Under the pieces are notes generated by a model, which was given only the letters and a program-made list of their open reading frames with translations, was not told the origin of the DNA and ran no database searches. The position numbers and the translations under genes were made by a program. Below, piece by piece: positions 27,093 through 37,129 of a stretch of DNA of 64,000 bases. Every line of letters begins with the position of its first letter. Within the stretch, counting starts at the first letter, position 1. Where the stretch lies: assembly GCA_963772225.1 (NCBI GenBank), contig CAVYWD010000001.1:310001-374000 (forward strand). Reading direction: 5' to 3'. The DNA is from CAVYWD01 sp963772225 (GTDB taxonomy: Bacteria; Myxococcota; Myxococcia; Myxococcales; UBA5297).

Positions 27093-28889
27093 GAGCGTAG
27101 GCGTTTCGAACTGCGTTTCCCGCGCTGACGTCGGAGGGCGGGAGTGGTCGGAGACCTCCGAATGTCCCGGCGGGGCGGAGCCGACGCGAGCGTCTTTGCT
27201 GGCAAAACTGAGCTGAGGCTAGACCATCCCCGACGCGGCGAGCAAGCGTTGCCGAGGTTCCTTCGCCGCAGGTCTGGTGAGATGCTCAGGCGTCCGGGTG
27301 GATCGGGTCGGCGGCGAAGTCGCCGGAAGGCCGGTCGAACAGCTCCTCCTGTCGCGGTGGCCCGCGGGCCCTCGCGATCGTCGGCGCCTGCGTGGGCAAC
27401 CCCAGCTTCTCGAGGATCTCCACCGCCTGGGCTCGGTCGCTCACGAACGCCACCACTCGGCGGCGCCCGCCGCAGTCACAGTTAAAGATTTCGGTGGCGA
27501 ACGTTCGCCTCAACAAAGACGGCCAGTCGGGCTCCCTCGCTCGCGGGGCCGGTGCCTTGACCAGCTGCAGCAGGTCCACGTGGGCTCGGCATGAGCTCGC
27601 GGAGCGGCAACTCGAGCTGGCCTTGAGGCTTGGGCGCACCTCGGCAGCGCCTGCGGACCTTCGGGCTGCGCGGAACGATCCGACTGCGCAGGTTCGCGTG
27701 GCTGGCGAACCCGCCGTAATAGTGGGTCGCGTGGCTCCTGGGCCTTGGCACCAGGCCCGCCAGGCGCTTGAGCAGGGTGATGGGGGTCATCTCCAGCGTG
27801 GCCCTGCCATCCGCCAGCGGGCGCTTGAGCTTCAAGACGACCTTGCCGCTGCCGTCTTCGGCCATCGACAACCGTTCTTGCGACACCGGCGGCCGCAGGC
27901 AGTACCGCAGCAGCGCCTCGAGCCCTTCGCGGTCCTTCTCGTGCAGGTGTCTGCCCGCCTGCAGCGAGAAGCCTTCGCACCGCGCGGATAGCTTGCCCTC
28001 CCGCTCCTCCTTTGGCTCGGCCATCGTCGAGAAGCTCAGCTGCTCGTGGGTCACGGCTCGCAGTCGGTCGAGCGCATCCAGCCGCAGGTCCTCTCCCACC
28101 CCCATCTTCAGCATCGCCAGCGTCCGCCGCGCGATGCGCTCGACGAGCTTTGCAATCTCCTCCCGCGTCGGCTGGGGCAGTCGCCAAAGCTCGAGGTCGC
28201 CCTCCTCGCTCTCCAGGAAGACCGCGTCGGGCGCCAGAGCATGGAAATGCGGGCTGCAGTCCAATCTGGAGCCGAAGAGCTGGGTGAAGCAGACCGCCGC
28301 GGTCTGTGCGTCGCGCAACCCCAGGCGCCTGGCCTGCAGCCGCTGCCAGCTGCGCACCGTCCTCATGAAGATCGTCCGCACCTTCCCCAGGAGCCTGCCC
28401 TCCTTCGCCAACAAGAGGCGCAGGCGGAAGGGCAACGACAGGACCCACTGCCGATACGGCGAGAACGGGAGCACCCGGTCGACCAGCTGCGCGGCCGTGT
28501 CGTTCATCCTGCGTCCGAGGCAGGACGGGCAGAATCCCATCCCCTTGCATGAGAACCCGACGACCATCTCCTGCTTGCAGCGGTCGCAGACCACTCTCAC
28601 GAAGCCGCGAGAGGCAACCCCACAGTCGATGAAGCGCCGAAACTCCTGCTCGACGTAGGCCGGCAATCCGTAGCCGTCGGGATCGTCCGCACGCCGCTCG
28701 GCGAGCAAGGTGTCGAGGTGCGCGCAGACCAGCTGGTGCAGCAGGTGCTTCTCGGGCTGCCGGCGGCAGTGTCCCCAGGGGCAACGGCAGCAGGGCCGCG
28801 CCGTCCTCGCGCTCGTAGACCTGTGCACCCCCTCGAGCCCCCACCCGAGTTCCCCCCTGCGGTTGCCGACTGGGGGAGCCTATCGAACG
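27093..28889 (-). mobile_element. IS91-like element, copy A (degenerate)
   Basis: The left end is the shared GAGCGTAGGCGTTTCGAACT, also seen at five other sites. About 50 bases in lies a TCGGAG-AC-CTCCGA hairpin. The right end is CTATCGAACG at 28880-28889; homology to copy G continues for ~20 more bases (CACCGACAGCCCTGGCGG). No terminal inverted repeats and no target duplication are seen, as expected for rolling-circle IS91 elements. Left flank is the ISKra4 relic. Confidence 0.85.
27286..28844 (-). pseudogene. IS91-family HUH transposase, frameshifted (copy A)
   Basis: Encodes an N-terminal zinc-binding part (VVCDRCKQEM, CPSCLGRRM) followed by the HUH-type motif DCSPHFHALAPDAVF and a second Cys motif (FNCDCGGRRR) near the C-terminus. 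Compared with other copies it has one extra C near 28790, disrupting the N-terminus, and an 8-base deletion near 27583 (TCGCCGAA missing) that splits the last ~115 residues into another frame. Not functional as read. Confidence 0.85.
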
Positions 28890-29353
28890 TCACCGACAGC
28901 CCTGGCGGAGCCGGCTACCAGGAACCCAAAATTCATCCTGAGCGCCACTGGGACTACGGACGGGACTCGATCGGTGTGTGGCCCACCGCGCCAGCGTCGC
29001 CACGCCGTTGCCGGCGTGCTCGGCCTGGAGCCTCCAGCAAGACGGTGACGCGCTGGCCCTGGCTCGGCGCTCGGAAAGAGCTCCAGGGCGCAGGACTTGC
29101 CGAGGAGCCAAGAGAAGTCCACACCTTTGGCGTCCGTGGCGAGCGGCGGGTCCCCCGTGGACGACCGACGCCTGAACCCTGAAGGCGTGACTGTTGCAGC
29201 CCGGCGCGGTCAACGAGGTCGCGAGCGCGAGCGCGCCCGGCGAATGGCCTTAATGCAAGCAGGCTGTCAATAACCGTCGCCGATTTCGTCGAGGCGCGAG
29301 ACCAGCACGTCGCTCACCTCCGAGCCCTCCTGGTAGTGAAGGGTTGCGCGAGC
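28890..29353. other. Junction DNA between IS91 copy A and the duplicated block
   Basis: About 460 bases without an intact gene. On the minus strand 29267-29350 encodes a plausible protein tail (LHYQEGSEVSDVLVSRLDEI, stop at 29267), which ends abruptly where the 1.57 kb duplication starts. I do not recognise that protein. Confidence 0.4.
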
Positions 29354-30031
29354 GCAGACCTCGACGACCTCTTCCAGGAGATCCCCGCGACCGCCATCCC
29401 GCTCATGGTCGAGCTGGGCCGGGAGGTCAAAGCGGGCAACGACCTCCTGCGGGACATCTCCTTCGCCCGCGCCTCGGGGCTGCCGGCGTGGGCGTTCGAG
29501 GGCACGCTGCGCCGCCGAAGGCGCCGGCTGCAGCGCCACCGGCGGGTCGCGCTCCGCCGCGTCGGCGCCCTGCTCGCCCGGGCGCTGTTCGTCGAGCCGA
29601 GCCGCCGGCCCAGCTTCTGGATGTTCTGGGGCGCGGTGCTGGCGCTCGTCGCCGCGCGCAGCGTCGTCGCCCTCATCCTCCGGCGCGGCCTGCAGAGCCA
29701 GCTCTTCGCGCTGGTGGAGAGCTCCGCCGGGCACCCCATCCACGTCCACCACTTCAACTACGGCCTGACCCTGGTCGCGACGGTCGGCCTGCTCTCGCTC
29801 TGGCCGCGCGGGCGCCACCGGCTGCGGCTGCTCTCGTTCGCCTTCGGCTTCGGCGTGGGCCTGGTGGTCGACGAGTTCGCGCTGCTCTGGAACCTGAACC
29901 CGGACTACTACCAGCCCTCGTCGCGGCTGGCGGCGGCGCTGGTCGTCTTCGGCCTCTTTCAGGCGGTCTACTTCCGGTCCCTCTACCTGGCCGTCGGGCG
30001 GAGGCTGGCCGCCTGGAGCCGCTGGTGGTGA
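29354..30031 (+). pseudogene. 5'-truncated duplicate of the HHF/DEF membrane gene
   Basis: Retains the residues from DLDDLFQEIP to the C-terminus, including HPIHVHHFNYG and DEFALLW, but lacks the first ~107 codons. A chance in-frame ATG at 29336 gives a 231-residue ORF without ribosome site. The duplicate may still encode the membrane half if transcribed; most likely dead. Confidence 0.8.
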
Positions 30032-30928
30032 CCGCCGCGCGAGAAGGCCCTCCCGAGGCCCTGGCGACCTTCGCGCTCCGCGCGGTGCCTTGGCTGTCGC
30101 CGCTGCACGACGCGGCGCTCGAGCGGGTCCTCTCGCTGGGACGGCTCGTGCGGTTCCGCGCGGGCCAGACCATTTTGGCGGAGCTCGAGTCGGGCGAGGA
30201 GATGTACCTCCTGCTCTCCGGCACCGCGCGCGTCACTGTGCAGGCCGGACCGCGTGCGCGCCGCCAGGTCGGGCACCTGGGCCCGGGCGACCCGTGCGGC
30301 GAGGTGAGCGCGCTGACCCAGGCTCTGCGCTCGGCGACGGTGGTCGCCGACGGCGAGGTGCTGGCGCTCCGGCTCGAGCGCGCGGGCTTCGAAGAGCTGG
30401 TGCTGAACCATCCGCAGATCGCCGTCCACTTCGCCCGGGTTCTCGCGCAGAGGTTCGCGGACACCGACGCGGCGCTGGAATCGGCCATCGAGGCCCCGCC
30501 GGCGGTTCAAGGCCCGACGGCGCTCCCCGAGTCGCACCGGGGGCTCGGCCTGGCCTGGCGCGAGCTCGTGGTGGCGCGCCGCCGCGAGCTGCCGTTCCTG
30601 GCCCTGGTCTCGTTCACCGCGGCGCTGGCCGTGGTCCGGGGCGCGGCGTGGGCGCTCCAGCTCGAGGGGCGCGAGCTCTTCGGCTTTTTGCGCGGCGCCT
30701 ACGTCACCGGCATCGCGCTGGTCTTCGCCTCGACGGCGCTCTCCCTGCTCCGCTTCCGTCCGGCGTTGCAGCGGGCCCTCGCGCTCTTTTTCGGAGCCGG
30801 GCTCGCGCTGATTCTTGAACGAGCTCTCGGTCTTCCTGGCCTTCGACATCTTCTACCTGGACATGACCCGGCGCGACCCGGCGATGCTCTTCAGCGTCGA
30901 GGCCCTCTACCGCCGCGGCGAGAGCGCC
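30028..30928 (+). pseudogene. Frameshifted, 3'-truncated duplicate of the cNMP-binding membrane gene
   Basis: The GTG start overlapping the upstream stop and the whole cNMP domain are preserved. An extra T at 30812/30813 shifts the frame inside the membrane domain just before the NELSVFLAF segment, and the last ~43 codons are missing because the duplication ends. The cNMP domain itself could still be made. Confidence 0.85.
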
Positions 30929-31334
30929 CTCGCAGACGGCATTGCCACGCCGCGCAAGCCTCGGCGACCTCTGCGTGGGCGCAGCGAGGAAGTTCCACCT
31001 TCCTGAGCGGCGCGAGCTGGCCAGGAAGTCGCGACGTCACCTAGGGACCCTTGCGTCCATCCCCAACCGTGTTCGCATGGGCGCGGCGAGGGCACTGTCT
31101 TGCGCGCGCAGGCAGCTGGCCCCGCCGAGCCCCACGGCAACGGTGCGCCGCCGTCGCGGCATCCGGAGAGCGGGGCCGTGTCGCCGTCCCCCGCGTCGCC
31201 CTGCAGCCCGACGAGCCCCCGGGCGGGCCAGGGAGGCAGAGCCATGGCCCACATGCGCCCCCCGCCGCGGAAACGGTAGCACGCGGCGAAGCTGCCGCCA
31301 CGCACCGCTGCCGCAGCGACACGGAGAACCACCC
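30929..31334. other. Unassigned DNA after the duplicated block
   Basis: About 400 bases with no frame that resembles a protein. High-GC open frames exist on both strands but share no motif. No element ends were recognised. Confidence 0.4.
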
Positions 31335-31718
31335 ATGTCGAACCAACCTGCTTTCGCAGAAGCAATTCGCATCATCGTCGCCAGGGAAATTCACGACGCA
31401 CTCGCTCCGTACCGGGAGGCCTTGGCCAGCTTGATCGAGTTCGGCGGCGGCACGCCGGGCGGCGTGCCCGCCTCGCCTTCCGGAGAGGCTGCCCCCAAGC
31501 GCCGAGTTCGGCTGGCAAAGAGCCCGCGTACCAGTGCTGCCTCGGCAGAGGTCGCCGCGAAGCTGAGCACGGGCCAGAAGGTCCAGTATCGGCAGGGCCG
31601 CGGCGTGTTCGACGCCAAGGTCATCGAGATCGATGCCGCGAAGGGGCTGGTGACGGTGGAGCGCCTGAACGACAAGAAGCAGGTGGTCCGGCCCGCCGCG
31701 AAGATCATCGCGGCTTAA
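31335..31718 (+). CDS. Hypothetical protein with C-terminal KOW/Tudor-like strand-rich domain
   Basis: 127 residues from ATG 31335 with GGAGA upstream. Residues ~1-35 are helical (FAEAIRIIVAREIHDALAPYREAL), ~36-75 form a Gly/Pro/Ala linker with basic residues, and the last ~50 residues read KVQYRQGRGVFDAKVIEID then GLVTVERLNDKKQVVRPAAKI, like a small beta barrel. I do not know the family. The next gene is a phage-portal remnant, so a phage origin is possible. A strong hairpin follows. Confidence 0.55.
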   Translation: MSNQPAFAEAIRIIVAREIHDALAPYREALASLIEFGGGTPGGVPASPSGEAAPKRRVRLAKSPRTSAASAEVAAKLSTGQKVQYRQGRGVFDAKVIEIDAAKGLVTVERLNDKKQVVRPAAKIIAA

Positions 31719-31774
31719 GCCGGAGCCGAGTACCCGGCGGCTGACGTTCGCCGGTTGAAATTCTAAGTCGTCCG

Positions 31775-31804
31775 CCGGGGCGGTCTCCATCGAGGCCGCC
31801 CCGG
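31775..31804 (+). terminator. GC hairpin, probable terminator-like structure
   Basis: CCGGGGCGG and CCGCCCCGG arms pair perfectly over 9 bp with a 12-base loop, 57 bases after the preceding gene. No U-tract follows, so factor-independent termination is uncertain. Confidence 0.4.
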
Positions 31805-31926
31805 TCATATCTGGGGCCCAGGAGAGCGAGCACGAGGCGACATTCGACGGAAACGGCCAACAAGAAGTCCTATCGGCCGTAATCCTCGAACACGTCGACC
31901 TCGATCGCTTCGCTTCACGCTGCCCT

Positions 31927-32200
31927 GTGGCCAGCGCCGAAACCAAGATCACGCCGAAGCCGCTTCCCGAGGAGCACGATTACCTCTGGGAGCGGGCGAA
32001 GCTCCGCTCGAAGCCCGCGCGGGTCCACTACCGGGACCTGCCGATCGTCTCGACGCAGACGTTCGACGACGTCGGGGCGACGCGGGCGGCGCTGCTCCAG
32101 CTCGAGCAGGGGCAATTCACCGCGGCGGCCCAGCTGTGCGACGGCTCATCGAGAAATGCGACGAGTGCATCGCGGACGATGTATTGGGTCCTCCATGGCT
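31927..32200 (+). pseudogene. N-terminal remnant of a Mu-like phage portal protein (DUF935-like)
   Basis: From GTG 31927 the frame reads ITPKPLPEEHDYLWERAKLR, YRDLPIVSTQTFDDVGATR and ALLQLEQGQFTAAAQLCDG. That resembles the start of DUF935/gp29-type portal proteins (one helix of A-LL-A--G-F--AA-L-D). The continuation LIEKCDECIADD is in the +1 frame, so one G is missing near 32142, and the gene is then cut off by the glycosidase gene region. Family call is tentative. Confidence 0.45.
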
Positions 32201-32253
32201 GGCCCCTCGCCGCCTGCGGCCTTTCGACCGAGCTTCTGCGGCCAGCGGCTTCA

Positions 32254-35166
32254 TTACGCGTTGGCGCGCTGCCGGCGGCGCAGAAAGAGAAGCGCGAATA
32301 GAAGCGCCGGCATGCCGACGACGGTCCCTCCGGTGCTCCCGAGCTCGCAGCCGCAACCGCTCGTCGCTGGAATCACTGACTCGTCCGAGCTCCCGTCTTG
32401 GCCGGCGGTCGGCGGGGTGCTGCCGTCCGGACCCAGGCTGGCGTCCGAAGGCATCGCGGCGTCCAGCGACGTGCCGGCGTCCGCCCCGGGCACTGGGGGC
32501 GCGATCGGCATCGGGGCGTAGAATCGGCCGCCACCGGCAGGGTGGCCAAAGTCGCTCCAGCCCGCCCAGCCGCCGCCGCTGGTCGCTTGCCAGTCGGAGT
32601 AGACGTGGCCGTCGGCGCCGATTCCAAAGAGCTGAATGCGGAAGTCGGCGGTGTTGCCGACCACCAACTGCTTTATGCCGGCGCCACCCATGTCCGTCCA
32701 GTCGCCGCCGAAGCTGTCATCCGGCGAGCTCTGCTGCCAGAGGTTGAAGACGTCGTGCGGTTGCGCCGCGTCGACGCCGAACAGCACCAGCCGGCCATCG
32801 TCGTTCTGCCCAACGACGAGGCCTGGTTGAAGCTTCTTTCCGGTGATCATCGACCAGCCGGCCCAGGGCCCGCTCGGCTCTGTCTGCGCGGCTTGCCAGA
32901 CGGCGCCTGCGGCGTCGATGCCGAAGACCTCCAGCCGTCCGTCCAGGTTGCGCGCGATCGCCAGGCGCGGGTGAAGCGAGGCTCCTGGAAGGCTTGCCCA
33001 GCCACTCCAACCGCCGCTGATTCCTTGTGAGTTGCGCCAAGCCGTTCCACTCCCATCGACCGCTACCAGCTCCAACCGCCCGTTGAGGTCTTGTCCGACG
33101 ACGAAACCGCCGCGAATGCTGGCTCCGCCCAGGTCGATCCAATGGGTCCAGTCGCCGCCCGGCCAGGTCTGGCTTTCCGCCCAGACATGGCCGTTCGCCC
33201 CGACGCCGAAGACCTGCAGGCTGCCGTCGGCGTTGTTCGCTGCCTGCAGATCCGCGATGCCGCTTCCGCCCAGATCGAACCAGTCACCGAAGCCCCCGCC
33301 CGGGGTCAGCTGAGCCTTGTAGTAGACGCGGCCGGCGGAGGTCGACACGAAAAACCCCACGGTGTTGTCCAGGTTCTTGACCACCGCGGCGCCTCCCTGC
33401 GTGGAGGCCGTCTGGATCCCGCCGCCCACGTCGATCCAGCTCGTCCAGTTGCCCAGGCTGCTGTCCGAGTCGGAGCTCTGCTGCGTCTTCCAGGTGTCGT
33501 TGGCGATCCCGGTGCCGAACAGCTCGAGCTCACCGTTCTGGTTGATCTGGATCGGTCCGGAATAGGCGCTGGCGGCGCGTAGGTGGACGACCGCGGCCGA
33601 GGCGGCAGGCACGGTCAGCGTGCACTGGTTTCTGCACGAGCTCAGAGGCGTCCAGGTTCCCTGCCAGCGGCCATCGTTGGGGATCGGCGCACCTCCGAGG
33701 GTCGCGCTGGTGAGCGAGGCGTCGCCGACCTTGCCGTCGCTGAGGACCAGCGACGCGGCGCTGGCGGCGGCGAAGCCGTCGGGGGTCAGCGCGATGGCCA
33801 CGTCCTGGGCGCCGATCCCGTGCGCTTTGTTGACGATGGTGACGAAGAGCTCGTTCGCGCTGCCGATCGCGTAGGCGGTCAGGTCGGGCGAGGTGGGGGG
33901 GGTGATCGGCAGCAGGTAACCATGACCGCCCAGGCTCCAGGCCTTGATGCCGTAGCCTGCGGGCAGCACCTCGAGATCGCTTCCGTTCAGAAAGATGACG
34001 TTGTTCGCGCCCCACTGCTTGTTGTGGAAGTTGACGCCGGCGCAGCCGTTGGCAGCCCACCAGTGCAGATAGTCGAGCGCCCAGAGCGCGGCCGCGAAGG
34101 TGTTGTTCCCACCGTCGAGGCCGCCGGAATAAGGATTGGACTCCGTCAAGCGGAAGCCCATGCCGCTCGGCAGCACGCTTGTCGAGAGGGCGGCATTGTA
34201 GAGCGCCGGGTAATCGCTGGAGACCAGGGATCCCAAGAGCGCTCCATCAATCGCCTGCTGCTGGCTCAGGCCCGAGATGCCCTCGAGGGGATAATTGTGC
34301 TGCGTGACATAGGAGAACGAGCTCGAGTTGGGAAACGGCCATGCGCGGATGTCTCGAGCGAAGTTGACCGTCCAGGGCTCTCCATTCACACCGAACACCT
34401 TCTTCGACGGGTCCCAGGAGGTGTCCGTGGCACTTCCGTAGGGCGAAGGGTTGGCAACGGGCCAGTTGCTGCCGGTGTCTGGTCCGGAGAACCTGGCGCC
34501 GGCCGCCTTCCCGGAGATCTCAGTCGCAAAGCTCTTCCAATCCGCCAGGTAGCTCGGGTAGTCGGTGATCTGCGGATCGGTTCCGTCGTGGTACGCCTTG
34601 AAGTCGGGCTCATTGCCGATGGCGAAGGTGTCGATCAGCGACGGATTTCGCAGCCAAATATGGGAGGCGATAGTGCCGTCGACGCCTGCGTCGCCGTTGA
34701 GCAGCCGCAGCGTGTAGAGCACCTGCATGTGGCCGGCTTGAGCGAAGTCAAGCATCTTGTCGATGCCGGTGAAGTCCATGCCGCCGTCTGCGCCCTGCGG
34801 TGGGACCTGCACGTTCTCCACGGAGCCGCCGCCCATCCGAAGATGCCTGATGTCGAGCTGCTGGAAGAGGGTCAAAGCCTGTGTATTCGTCGGGTCGAGC
34901 AGGTAGCCTTGCACGCCTGAATGGTTGACGAGCATGCTCCCCATCTCGAAGCTCAGCCCGCTGAAGCTCGCCGGGATCTCCTTCCCCCGCGGCTGGGTCT
35001 TGACCGTCAGAGCTACCAAGGGAACGGCCGCGGCCTTCTCCTGGCCGGTCGTGGGATCGCGGTCCTCCGGAGACGCGCATCCACAGGCAGCGCTCACGAG
35101 GAGCACCGAAGCCAACAAAGCCAACGGGCAGAAGGGCGCTTTCGTGCTCTCTCTCGGTTCGCGCAT
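32254..35166 (-). CDS. Secreted GH79-like glycosidase with beta-propeller and MYXO-CTERM-like anchor
   Basis: 970 residues from ATG 35166. Lipoprotein-type signal (LALLASVLLVSAACG). Residues ~50-530 are a beta/alpha-barrel hydrolase plus C-terminal beta domain like GH79 (beta-glucuronidase/heparanase clan): SFSGLSFEMGS start, IGNEPDFKAYHDG with the acid/base Glu, and FRLTESNPYSGG with the likely nucleophile Glu. Residues ~560-880 hold about six repeats with a W-x-x-W-x-D/x-L-GG pattern (WTSWIDVGGG, WTHWIDLGGAS, WTDMGGAG), a PLL/tectonin-like propeller for sugar binding. A Pro/Asp/Ser linker leads to GCGCELGSTGG, a hydrophobic helix and RRRQR: a MYXO-CTERM-like tail. Follows its paralog by 13 bases. 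Confidence 0.8.
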   Translation of the reverse strand: MREPRESTKAPFCPLALLASVLLVSAACGCASPEDRDPTTGQEKAAAVPLVALTVKTQPRGKEIPASFSGLSFEMGSMLVNHSGVQGYLLDPTNTQALTLFQQLDIRHLRMGGGSVENVQVPPQGADGGMDFTGIDKMLDFAQAGHMQVLYTLRLLNGDAGVDGTIASHIWLRNPSLIDTFAIGNEPDFKAYHDGTDPQITDYPSYLADWKSFATEISGKAAGARFSGPDTGSNWPVANPSPYGSATDTSWDPSKKVFGVNGEPWTVNFARDIRAWPFPNSSSFSYVTQHNYPLEGISGLSQQQAIDGALLGSLVSSDYPALYNAALSTSVLPSGMGFRLTESNPYSGGLDGGNNTFAAALWALDYLHWWAANGCAGVNFHNKQWGANNVIFLNGSDLEVLPAGYGIKAWSLGGHGYLLPITPPTSPDLTAYAIGSANELFVTIVNKAHGIGAQDVAIALTPDGFAAASAASLVLSDGKVGDASLTSATLGGAPIPNDGRWQGTWTPLSSCRNQCTLTVPAASAAVVHLRAASAYSGPIQINQNGELELFGTGIANDTWKTQQSSDSDSSLGNWTSWIDVGGGIQTASTQGGAAVVKNLDNTVGFFVSTSAGRVYYKAQLTPGGGFGDWFDLGGSGIADLQAANNADGSLQVFGVGANGHVWAESQTWPGGDWTHWIDLGGASIRGGFVVGQDLNGRLELVAVDGSGTAWRNSQGISGGWSGWASLPGASLHPRLAIARNLDGRLEVFGIDAAGAVWQAAQTEPSGPWAGWSMITGKKLQPGLVVGQNDDGRLVLFGVDAAQPHDVFNLWQQSSPDDSFGGDWTDMGGAGIKQLVVGNTADFRIQLFGIGADGHVYSDWQATSGGGWAGWSDFGHPAGGGRFYAPMPIAPPVPGADAGTSLDAAMPSDASLGPDGSTPPTAGQDGSSDESVIPATSGCGCELGSTGGTVVGMPALLFALLFLRRRQRANA

Positions 35167-35179
35167 GGCGAGCCCCGAC

Positions 35180-36709
35180 TCAATCGGCGAAGGTGACGAG
35201 GACGGCGCTGGCGGCGGGCACGTCGGTCGTGAAGCTTTCATTGGTCATGGGTTCGCTCTCAATCTTCGTCGGGAACCACGTCCCGTCGGACGCAATGGAT
35301 GCTCCGGCCAGCAGGATGCCATCGGTGGAGCTCACGCTCGGCGCGGTCAGCCTCATCGATTGCACCGTCTTGAACTTGGCGCCGGGCGCGATGGTCAGGA
35401 CCGCCGCGTTCGACGGGTCCTTATTGATGACGGTGATCCGGAGAGTCCCGGAGGAATCGACGGTCCCATAGGTGGTGAGGTTGAGCCCGTGGGTCGTCAG
35501 ATCGAGGGGGACCCATTGGCCCTTGGCCGCTTGTCGAAACAACAGCAAGCCAAAGTAGACCGGCTGCGCCTGAATCGCGCCCTTGATCTCCTGGAGCGGT
35601 CCCGGAGGAAAGGCGCCTCCTCTACCGCAATGAAAATTCACGCCGGCCGCCTGATATTGGGCCATCAGGAACATGTAGTCGACGGCCCAAAGCGCTGCCG
35701 CGAAGGTGTTGGAGATCGACGACGGAACGCTGCCTCCATTGCCGGCACCTGTTTCTGACATTCGCCAAGAAGGAATACTATGGCTCTGAGCCAACTGCAG
35801 CAACTGCGAAGCCTTGCTCTGTTCCTTTCCGACCATGTCGGGGCTCAGCAGATCCAAACTGGTCGGGGAGCTGATGCCCTCCAGCGCGTAGAAGTGGCTC
35901 GTCAGTAGCTGGATTCCGTCTCCCAGGGAATCGGCAACCTTCGGAGTCCAGTTGCCGAGCCCTCCCTGGGTCGCGTCCCAGCCGGCAAAGCGCGCGCCCG
36001 GGATCTCAGGGACAATCGCGCTCTTGAAGCCGAGCCAGCTGCTCAGAAAGGCCGCGGTGGTCCAACCATAGAGGTTCGGCTCGTTGCCGATGGCGATCTG
36101 CTGGACCACGTCGCTGGCCGCTCCGTAGAGGTAGGCAACTTGGTCCGCATCCAAACCAGCGTCCCCCGACTCGAGGTCGATCGACCAGAGGATTTGGTAG
36201 CCTACGGCTCGGGCGAGGCTCACACCAGCATCGATCTCAGTGGATGTGAGCTTGCATGTGTCGGTGCTCGCCGTTCGCACCTCGCGAGTCCAGCCGCAGA
36301 GGGTATCCACCGAGTTGCCCCCAAAGCGCAGCGAGGAGGGAGCCAAGTTCTTCATCAATTGCCTGGTCACGGGATCAATGGGATCCAACTGATTGCCAGG
36401 AGTGGTCTGAATCAACGCGCTCGTCTCGTAGCTGAGCCCGATGAAGTCGGAGGCAATGACATGGCCTGGCGAGGTCGGATGCGCAGTGACAGAGACGGCC
36501 GTCCCAGACACACCCGAATCGCGCTCAGCGCAGGCGTCCGCACGGCCGGAGTCCGCGCCGGAATCGATTTCAGCCCCGGCGTCGATGGGCTCCATCCCCG
36601 AGTCCGGCGCGCCGCCTCCGTCAGGAGGTGCGCCCGAGGTATTGCACGCGGCGGTGCCGAGCGCAGCGAGAACGACCACGAGGGTCGACTGGAGAGGCGG
36701 CCGGCGCAC
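35180..36709 (-). CDS. GH79-like glycosidase lipoprotein
   Basis: 509 residues. Signal peptide with lipobox LAALGTAAC, then an Asp/Gly/Ser-rich linker (~20-70). The catalytic region is paralogous to the downstream gene: ASDFIGLSYETSAL, SSLRFGGNSVD, IAIGNEPNLYGW with acid/base Glu, and WRMSETGAGNGG with the putative nucleophile. It has no propeller and no C-terminal anchor, so it relies on the lipid. It probably cleaves a uronic-acid-containing or related glycan at the cell surface; substrate unknown. First gene of a two-gene operon; an 89-base element shared with the divergent gene lies ~110 bases upstream. Confidence 0.78.
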   Translation of the reverse strand: MRRPPLQSTLVVVLAALGTAACNTSGAPPDGGGAPDSGMEPIDAGAEIDSGADSGRADACAERDSGVSGTAVSVTAHPTSPGHVIASDFIGLSYETSALIQTTPGNQLDPIDPVTRQLMKNLAPSSLRFGGNSVDTLCGWTREVRTASTDTCKLTSTEIDAGVSLARAVGYQILWSIDLESGDAGLDADQVAYLYGAASDVVQQIAIGNEPNLYGWTTAAFLSSWLGFKSAIVPEIPGARFAGWDATQGGLGNWTPKVADSLGDGIQLLTSHFYALEGISSPTSLDLLSPDMVGKEQSKASQLLQLAQSHSIPSWRMSETGAGNGGSVPSSISNTFAAALWAVDYMFLMAQYQAAGVNFHCGRGGAFPPGPLQEIKGAIQAQPVYFGLLLFRQAAKGQWVPLDLTTHGLNLTTYGTVDSSGTLRITVINKDPSNAAVLTIAPGAKFKTVQSMRLTAPSVSSTDGILLAGASIASDGTWFPTKIESEPMTNESFTTDVPAASAVLVTFAD

Positions 36710-36821
36710 GGAGCGGACGGCCTCGACGACCCTCGGGGGCCGCTGGAGGTTCTGGATGACGACCGAGGCCTCGCTGGGTGTCGATGAAGTCGGAATGGCG
36801 GCTCCTGGGCAATCCAGCCTT

Positions 36822-36910
36822 GAGAACCTCCCTCTCGGGTGGCGGTCTGCCTGCGCTGACGGACGGAAACCCCGTCCAACCGAGAAGACAGGCGTGACGG
36901 CGACATGTCG
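36822..36910 (-). repeat. 89-base inverted repeat, left arm (upstream of GH79-like operon)
   Basis: Read on the minus strand it begins CGACATGTCGCCGTCACGCC and ends near AGGGAGGTTCTC. It matches the right arm at 37130-37218 in about 75 of 89 positions without gaps. It ends 112 bases before the glycosidase start. Confidence 0.8.
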
Positions 36911-37129
36911 CGCGTCGGGGTCGTGATGGAGCCTCTCTACCTGTCGCGGCCACGCTTCATCAGCATGCGCTTTACCACCGGCGACGCAAGGCCCAGCGGC
37001 GGCTCACCGACCCGCGAGAGCCAGGGGTCCGGCAACGAGCACGCGGGCGCTGGCGAGCATCTGCTGCTCCCGGCCCGAGATCGTCCCCGCGACTTGGCTC
37101 GCGCGCTCCTTGAGCTCGCATGCTACGTG

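Larger units (their letters stand above)
29354..30928 (+). repeat. Second copy of the 1.57 kb duplicated block
   Basis: Near-identical to 23104-24673. Visible differences include CTTCCAG for CTTTCAG and GGGCCGGG for GGGTCGGG near the start, and an inserted T at 30812/30813. The block ends abruptly at GCGAGAGCG near 30927 and continues into unrelated DNA. Confidence 0.93.

Noticed and set aside
25249..30928. Composite transposon bounded by the 1.57 kb repeats
   Set aside because: The repeats are host gene segments without transposase or terminal repeats; no target duplication is seen.
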